In this document: positions 59,412 to 64,000 of the stretch, one piece after another
How positions within the stretch are numbered: the stretch's first letter is position 1
How the letters are laid out: every line of letters begins with the position of its first letter
Source of the DNA: Streptomyces dengpaensis
GTDB lineage: Bacteria; Actinomycetota; Actinomycetes; Streptomycetales; Streptomycetaceae
Length of the DNA: 64,000 nucleotides
NCBI RefSeq assembly: GCF_002946835.1
Contig: NZ_CP026652.1
Span: 558,001-622,000, forward strand
Direction: 5' to 3'
Program-made: the position numbers and the translations under genes
Notes under the pieces: generated by a model
Told to the model about the DNA's origin: nothing
The model's database searches: none
What the model saw: only the letters and a program-made list of their open reading frames with translations

Positions 59412-59828
59412 GTGTACCACCCAGGAACCGCCCTTCATCCGGAGCCCGGAACCGCGCCGGACGTACTCGACGCGGTCCCTGCGGAGCAGCAGGCGGACGC
59501 CCTCCTCTTCCAGCGTTGCCACTGGTGCGCTACCGCGATGTACCAGCGCCTCCTCTGCCCGGTCTGCGCGGGCAGCGACCTGCGGACGGAAGCGAGCGCG
59601 GGGACGGGCATCGTGCGTCATTCCACGGTCATCCACCGCAACACCCCGGCGGCGCGCAACGTGTCCCTCATCGAGATGACCGAGGGCTTCACCGTCCGGG
59701 GCAGGGTCATGGGCGTGCCCGGCGACGTCCACAGCGGCGACCGCGTCCAACTCGCCACCGCCCAGGACCCGGTGCGCCGACAGCCGGTGTTCCAGCTGGT
59801 CGACGGCCCCTACCGGGGCTGGGTCTGA
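59412..59828 (+). CDS. DUF35 zinc-ribbon/OB-fold protein
   Basis: A 138-residue protein with an N-terminal rubredoxin-like zinc ribbon (LLFQRCHWCATAMYQRLLCP followed by VCAGSDL, two CxxC pairs) and a C-terminal OB fold (TVIHRNTPAARNVSLIEMTE, RVMGVPGDVHSGDRVQLATA). DUF35 proteins are acyl-CoA-binding partners of thiolases, hydratases or HMG-CoA-like synthases; none is adjacent here. GTG 59412 follows AGGGAGATG. It sits 196 bp after tetR with the shared operator between them. Confidence 0.83.
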   Translation: MYHPGTALHPEPGTAPDVLDAVPAEQQADALLFQRCHWCATAMYQRLLCPVCAGSDLRTEASAGTGIVRHSTVIHRNTPAARNVSLIEMTEGFTVRGRVMGVPGDVHSGDRVQLATAQDPVRRQPVFQLVDGPYRGWV

Positions 59829-59875
59829 CACTCCCGGCCGACGCCCCTCCCGCCGTGCTGCACCACGCGGCTCCG

Positions 59876-60262
59876 TCAGGGAGTCAGCGAGATGCGGATG
59901 CCCACCGTGCCGCTCACGCCGCGGCGCAGACGGCTGCCCAAGAGGGTGAGACGGCCGATCAACCCGTACTTGCGGGCGATGAGTTGCCGGTAGCGGGCGG
60001 TCTCGGCCGCGTCGAGGATCTCGGCCGTGGCCGGAACCTGGTCGCCGGTCGGCCTGCCCCTCATGTCGCAGGGGCCCACCAGGACATCGGCCCTGTTGCG
60101 GATCCGCTTCACCTTCCAGGAGTCCGCGGCGGTCCAGGCGCCGAGCGCCGCACCGTCGGGCACCACCCACACCGGAGTCGCGACGCCCGTTCCGTTCTTG
60201 CGGTAGCTGGTGATGAGCAGGTACTGCCCCGAACCGAGCGCGCCCAGCGTGTTCTCGTCCAT
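59876..60262 (-). CDS. PPOX-class F420-dependent oxidoreductase-like protein
   Basis: A 128-residue split-barrel protein. YLLITSYRKNGTGVATPVWV at residues 14-33, then WKVKRIRNRADVLVGPCDMR and ARYRQLIARKYGLIGRLTLL, match the actinobacterial PPOX/deazaflavin branch that uses F420H2 or a flavin. The substrate is unknown. ATG 60262. It lies 53 bp downstream of the HAD phosphatase gene on the same strand, possibly in one transcript. Confidence 0.83.
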   Translation of the reverse strand: MDENTLGALGSGQYLLITSYRKNGTGVATPVWVVPDGAALGAWTAADSWKVKRIRNRADVLVGPCDMRGRPTGDQVPATAEILDAAETARYRQLIARKYGLIGRLTLLGSRLRRGVSGTVGIRISLTP

Positions 60263-60315
60263 GCCGGAAGTCTAGGCGGCCCGGTTGCGAGCCCCGGGCC
60301 GCCCAGGTGGTTCGG

Positions 60316-60954
60316 CTAGGACAGCTGGCCGTTGTAGTCGGGCAGCTTGAAGGTGCGCTCGGCGTGGCCGCCGACGACGTCGGTGGTGTTGTTGCCGACG
60401 TTGGCGATGATCGTGTAGCCGAGGGACTCGATCTGCGCCCGCTTGCTGGTCTTGTAGGCGCCGACCTCGTCGAAGAGGTCCGGCAGGTCACGCACGTAGA
60501 GGCCGGAGACCGGGTAACCGACCGTCTGCAGGTTCCACTTGGTCTCGCCGTAGAGAATGCCGGGGCGCGCGGTCACGAAGAAGATGGCGACGCCTCGGGC
60601 GTGCGCGTAGCGGGCGAGCTCCAGGGAGGCCGTGACCGCCGGGGTGGGGAGTTGATACCAGGGGTGGAAGTCCGTCTCCAGCGTGGTGTTGTCGATGTCG
60701 AAGACGAGGGCCAGCTTCTGCCCGTCGGCCTGTGCGGTGCGCTGCTCGACGTACGGCATCGCCTGGTCGATGACGGCCTGGACGTCGCGCTGCCAGGTTG
60801 CGTAGTCGACGTCGGCCGCTGCCGCCGTCGTGCTCGCCGTCACCTGGGCCGGAGCCGCGGCCGCGGACCCGGCGGTGGTGACCGTCCCTCCGATCCCCAG
60901 CGCCACGACGGCCGAGACCGCGCCGATCCTGCGCCCCATACGGCGTCCTGTCAT
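60316..60954 (-). CDS. Exported HAD-superfamily class B-like acid phosphatase
   Basis: A 212-residue phosphatase. The N-terminus has a twin-arginine style signal (RRMGRRIGAVSAVVALGIGG) ending near SAAAA. The HAD motif I is VFDIDNTTLET (near residue 87), motif II is FFVTARPG and the C-terminal Asp motif is ANVGNNTTDVVGGHAERTF. It belongs to subfamily IIIB with acid phosphatases and vegetative storage proteins. The start is ATG 60954, preceded by AGAAGGGGGCAGG. It is divergent from NDH-2. Confidence 0.88.
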   Translation of the reverse strand: MTGRRMGRRIGAVSAVVALGIGGTVTTAGSAAAAPAQVTASTTAAAADVDYATWQRDVQAVIDQAMPYVEQRTAQADGQKLALVFDIDNTTLETDFHPWYQLPTPAVTASLELARYAHARGVAIFFVTARPGILYGETKWNLQTVGYPVSGLYVRDLPDLFDEVGAYKTSKRAQIESLGYTIIANVGNNTTDVVGGHAERTFKLPDYNGQLS

Positions 60955-61248
60955 GCCTGCCCCCTTCTCAGTACTCACGTACTCACGTCGGAGCGGCGAG
61001 GGTGCCTCGTCCCTCGCCGCGCGGGACATGATCGTGCCCGGTGATGTACGCGAGGGGAAGCGGTAGTTACCGATCGGTAGTAATCTCGCCGCCCCGGTCT
61101 CGCCCCGTCGCGGGGTGGCAAGCGCGGGCGTCCCGTGTGAGCCTGGGCTCGCGGCCGGCGTGCCGCGGCGTCGGCTCAAGGAGCTCGAGGAACTCACGCT
61201 TCACGGGGTTCCAGGAGCTCAGGGAGCTCAAGGAAAGAGGCTGCTCGG

Positions 61249-62595
61249 ATGGACGCACCGAACATCGTCATCGTCGGCGCGGGTTTCGCCGGAGTCGAGG
61301 CCGCCCGGGGGCTCGAGCGGGCGCTCCTCCCCGGCGAGGCCCGGATCACCCTGGTCAGCCCGACCGACTACCAGCTCTATCTGCCGCTGCTGCCGCATGT
61401 CGCCGCCGGTATCCTCACCCCCCAGTCCGTGGCGCCCTCGCTGCGCCGGCTCCTGCGCCGCACCGTGCTGGTGCCGGGTGGGGTGGTCGGCGTGGATCCG
61501 GGGGCCAAGATGTGTGTCGTCCGCAAGATCACCGGGGAACTCGTCGACCTGTCGTACGACTACCTGGTCCTCACTCCGGGCAGTGTGACCCGCACCTTCG
61601 ACATCCCCGGGCTGCTGAACGAGGCGCGCGGCATGAAGACGCTCGCCCAGGCCGTGTATCTGCGCGACCATGTGATCGCCCAACTGGACCTGGCGGCAGC
61701 CACGTTGGACGAGGAGGAGCGGGCGGCGCGGCTGCAGTTCGTGGTGGTCGGCGGCGGTTACGCGGGCACCGAGACCGCGGCCACTCTGCAGCGCCTGACC
61801 ACCGCGGCGGCGAAGCGCTACCACCCCCGTCTCGACCCCCGCCTCATCAAGTGGCATCTGGTCGACATCGCCCCCAAGCTGCTGCCGGAGCTCGGCGAGA
61901 AGCTGGGCACGAGCGCGATGCGCATGCTGATGGAACGCGGGATGCGGATCTCCCTCAAGACCTCCGTCGCCTCCGTGACCGAGGACTACGTCACTCTCAC
62001 CGACGGCCGGGTGCTGCCCTCCCGGACGCTGGTGTGGACGGCGGGTGTCGCGGCGAGCCCGCTGGTCGATTCGCTGGGCGCCGAGACCGTACACGGCCGA
62101 CTGCTCGCCCAGCCCGACTTCCGGGTGCTGGGACTGGACGGGGTGTTCGCTCTGGGCGACGCGGCGGCCGTACCCGACCTGGCCAAGGGTGACGGCTCAT
62201 ACTGTGTGCCGACCGCCCAGCACGCCGCCCGGCAGGGCCGGCACGCGGCGAAGAACCTGACGGCGCTGCTGCGCGGGGAGCCCATGACGCCGTACAAGCA
62301 CAAGGACCTCGGTCTCGTCGTCGACCTCGGCGGCCGCGACGCGGTGTCCAAACCGCTCGGCATCGACCTCAAGGGGGTGCCCGCGCAGGTCGTGGCCCGC
62401 GGATACCACCTGTACGCCCTGCGCACGGGCGCGGCCCGCTTCCGTACCGGAGCCAACTGGCTCCTCAAGGCGGTCGCGGGCTACGACTTCGTCCGCACCG
62501 GCTTCCTCGCCGACCGCAAGGGAACCCTGCGGGACTTCGAGCACACCGATGTCTATCTCACGCCGGAGGAGGTGGCCGCCCGCACGCGCTACTGA
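61249..62595 (+). CDS. Type II NADH dehydrogenase-like flavoprotein
   Basis: A 448-residue two-Rossmann flavoprotein. The FAD motif is VIVGAGFAGVEAARGLERAL at residues 7-26 and the NAD(P) motif is FVVVGGGYAGTETAATLQRL; VFALGDAAAVPD binds the FAD ribityl chain and YCVPTAQHAARQGRHAAKNL is the quinone-site region. The C-terminus carries the membrane-binding tail typical of NDH-2. It oxidises NADH and reduces quinone without pumping protons. ATG 61249 follows AAGGAAAGAGG. Upstream, GAGCTC occurs several times in short direct repeats (61176-61227). Confidence 0.9.
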   Translation: MDAPNIVIVGAGFAGVEAARGLERALLPGEARITLVSPTDYQLYLPLLPHVAAGILTPQSVAPSLRRLLRRTVLVPGGVVGVDPGAKMCVVRKITGELVDLSYDYLVLTPGSVTRTFDIPGLLNEARGMKTLAQAVYLRDHVIAQLDLAAATLDEEERAARLQFVVVGGGYAGTETAATLQRLTTAAAKRYHPRLDPRLIKWHLVDIAPKLLPELGEKLGTSAMRMLMERGMRISLKTSVASVTEDYVTLTDGRVLPSRTLVWTAGVAASPLVDSLGAETVHGRLLAQPDFRVLGLDGVFALGDAAAVPDLAKGDGSYCVPTAQHAARQGRHAAKNLTALLRGEPMTPYKHKDLGLVVDLGGRDAVSKPLGIDLKGVPAQVVARGYHLYALRTGAARFRTGANWLLKAVAGYDFVRTGFLADRKGTLRDFEHTDVYLTPEEVAARTRY

Positions 62596-62709
62596 CGCCC
62601 GCGCTCATCCGCCGAAGCCGCATGGTCGCCAACAGCGAACTGCTTCGCCATGGCCGCTCTTTTCGCTCCGCGTGCCCTCGCGCGGCGGCCCGATCAGGCG
62701 CTTGGTCCG

Positions 62710-63570
62710 TCAGGCAGTCGCGGACCGTACGTAGATGCGCCCGTCGTCGACCTTCACCTCCCAGCTCGGCTCGTCGACCGACGCCGGTCCGCGCATCGCT
62801 TTGCCGTCCTCAAGCCGGAAGACGCTGCCATGCCAGGGACAGATGAGACAGCCGTCGTGAGCGACCTTGCCTTCGTCGAGCGGGCCTCCGGCGTGGGTGC
62901 AGGTGGCCGAGAGCGCGTACACCGCCCCCTCGTGCCGGACCAGTACCACCGGCACTCCGCCCGGCGTCACCCGGAGGGGCTTGCCGTCGCCCAGGGCGGA
63001 CAGCGCCGCGACGTCGGTCCAGTCGGTGACAGGCTCCTGGAACGCGGTGTGGTTGACACCCATGCCACGAACGAGCGTCAGATACCCGCCCAGGTAGGCG
63101 GCGCACACGGTGATGCCGAGCCCCACGCCGCTCAGTGCCACCCCGGTCCGATGCCGTCCCCGTCGCCGGGCCACCCAGGATGCCGCCTGGAGCGCGGTCG
63201 CCGCCGCGTTGGACACGGCGTGTACGAAGCCCACCCGCTGCGTCGCGCCGTAGGCGTCGGACCAGTCGGACGCCCCCGCAGCCGCGGTCGGCAGCGTGGC
63301 GATCAGTCCGACGCCGACAAGGCGACGCGCCGAGGTGGCCCCGGTCCTGCCCGCGGTCACGTCCAGAGTGGACGCCATGATCCATGCGCCGATGGGCAGG
63401 TCCGACAGTACGGGGTGCAACGGATGGCCCAGCCAGGTGCCCGACAGCGCATTCTTGACCGCGCCGGAACGGGTGGCCCGCTGCACCCATCCGCCGGCCG
63501 TGCCGGATATTCCGTCGAGCGCCTTGAGGCCCCCGATGCGTTCGATGACGTCTTCGATCTGCTGGGGCAT
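62710..63570 (-). CDS. Rieske [2Fe-2S] protein with DUF2231-type membrane domain
   Basis: A 286-residue protein. The N-terminal half has membrane helices and the motif SGTWLGHPLHPVLSDLPIGA, a DUF2231 signature; the C-terminal half is a Rieske domain with CTHAGGPLDEG and CPWHGSVFRL supplying the two Cys and two His cluster ligands. It may transfer electrons at the membrane to an unknown partner. ATG 63570. It converges with NDH-2 (114-bp gap), which may be a functional link or only position. Confidence 0.88.
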   Translation of the reverse strand: MPQQIEDVIERIGGLKALDGISGTAGGWVQRATRSGAVKNALSGTWLGHPLHPVLSDLPIGAWIMASTLDVTAGRTGATSARRLVGVGLIATLPTAAAGASDWSDAYGATQRVGFVHAVSNAAATALQAASWVARRRGRHRTGVALSGVGLGITVCAAYLGGYLTLVRGMGVNHTAFQEPVTDWTDVAALSALGDGKPLRVTPGGVPVVLVRHEGAVYALSATCTHAGGPLDEGKVAHDGCLICPWHGSVFRLEDGKAMRGPASVDEPSWEVKVDDGRIYVRSATA

Positions 63571-63887
63571 GGTGGTCGCTCCTCATCGCAGATGGACAGG
63601 GTGAGCGGCTTCCCGAACGCTACCGACTCATGGTCGCAGGGGGCCGGGGTGTCGGCCAACTCGTGCATCTCACCGAGCATGCCTGACCAGCAGAAGTGTG
63701 GCTTTCGGATCTCGCCGGCGTGGGCGCTGCCCCGGTCCGCCTGTGCACGGGCAACCACTGCCATGGCGATCGACGAACCGGGTGGCCGGTGGCGGACCGT
63801 CCTCCGGCATCCGATGCTGGTTGAGGTGGGTTGCCAACGCACCGGAGAACACACCGTCGCAGACGCATGCCGCTCACCGGGAGAGAC
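63571..63887. other. Divergent region, Rieske gene / right-edge gene
   Basis: 317 bp without a convincing gene or hairpin. Promoters of both flanking genes must lie here, but I can point to no clear elements. Confidence 0.35.
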
Positions 63888-64000
63888 ATGGACCAGATCG
63901 CCACGCAGACAGTCCCCGGCAAGCAAGCCATCGATACCGAGCCGCAGTACATCGACGCGCCGCTCACCGCGTCGGCGGCCTTCCTGGTGCTGGTCATCAA
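63888..64000 (+). CDS. 5' end of an unidentified gene (possibly Dyp-type peroxidase)
   Basis: ATG 63888, with GGGAGAGAC just upstream, opens a frame that runs off the window after 37 codons. It reads DQIATQTVPGKQAIDTEPQY, then IDAPLTASAAFLVLVI. The EPQ-x-PLT-x-x-AxFLV pattern recalls the start of Dyp-type heme peroxidases, but too little is present to be sure. Confidence 0.4.
   Translation, partial: MDQIATQTVPGKQAIDTEPQYIDAPLTASAAFLVLVI

Overview
The window is very GC-rich, uses GTG and TTG starts freely, packs genes tightly and carries families typical of Streptomyces: the DUF5682/VWA/MoxR cluster, a CbiMNQO cobalt importer behind a B12 riboswitch, a cysteine-less L32, an SpoIIE-type multidomain phosphatase and an ATP-grasp RiPP pair. 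I read it as part of a Streptomyces (or close relative) chromosome. It is a mixed metabolic and regulatory region with many decayed loci. No rRNA, tRNA, CRISPR array or prophage was seen.

Left part (1-9974). A formate-dehydrogenase-like molybdoenzyme (5' end outside the window), an MFS transporter, fdhD and a LysR gene form a C1 block. It is followed by the wreck of a formaldehyde-fixing RuMP operon: a LysR N-terminus fused in frame to the C-terminus of hexulose-6-phosphate synthase, then a frameshifted hxlB. A CapA-like gene follows. Then a promoter, a cobalamin riboswitch and cbiMNQO form one operon.

Middle (10164-29751). A beta-hydroxyacid dehydrogenase is followed by a LysR stump that runs head-on into a Tap-like (telomere-associated protein family) gene and its small XRE partner. 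Next comes a tight five-gene cluster (13919-21246): SWIM-like zinc protein, uncharacterised 462-residue protein, VWA protein, MoxR AAA ATPase and DUF5682 protein. It looks like a chaperone or conflict-type module. Remains of an acyl-CoA-ligase/thioesterase polyketide locus, a lipoprotein-type multicopper oxidase, a soluble transhydrogenase whose upstream region is interrupted by an IS630-family element, and a long-chain acyl-CoA ligase complete this part.

Right part (29838-64000). This holds small membrane and metabolic genes; a deleted arsR/MFS divergent pair; a three-gene redox signalling operon (receiver-reductase fusion, CNMP-binding histidine kinase, UBP zinc finger); a PLP dehydratase; pobA; a membrane pseudokinase converging on a graspetide pair (tgmA/tgmB); an aldo/keto reductase; an RpiR regulator; a TerD-CAP fusion; a class C beta-lactamase-like hydrolase; ogt; a PAS-PAS-GAF-SpoIIE-HATPase protein; zinc-independent rpmF with a palindrome between its promoter elements; a TetR/DUF35 pair sharing an operator-like site; a HAD phosphatase; NDH-2; and a Rieske membrane protein. 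The 5' end of another gene is cut by the right edge.

Recurrent themes are deletions that fuse or behead neighbouring genes, in-frame 18- or 21-bp tandem repeats (8285, 21819, 23148, 58341), and strong perfect hairpins in convergent gaps.
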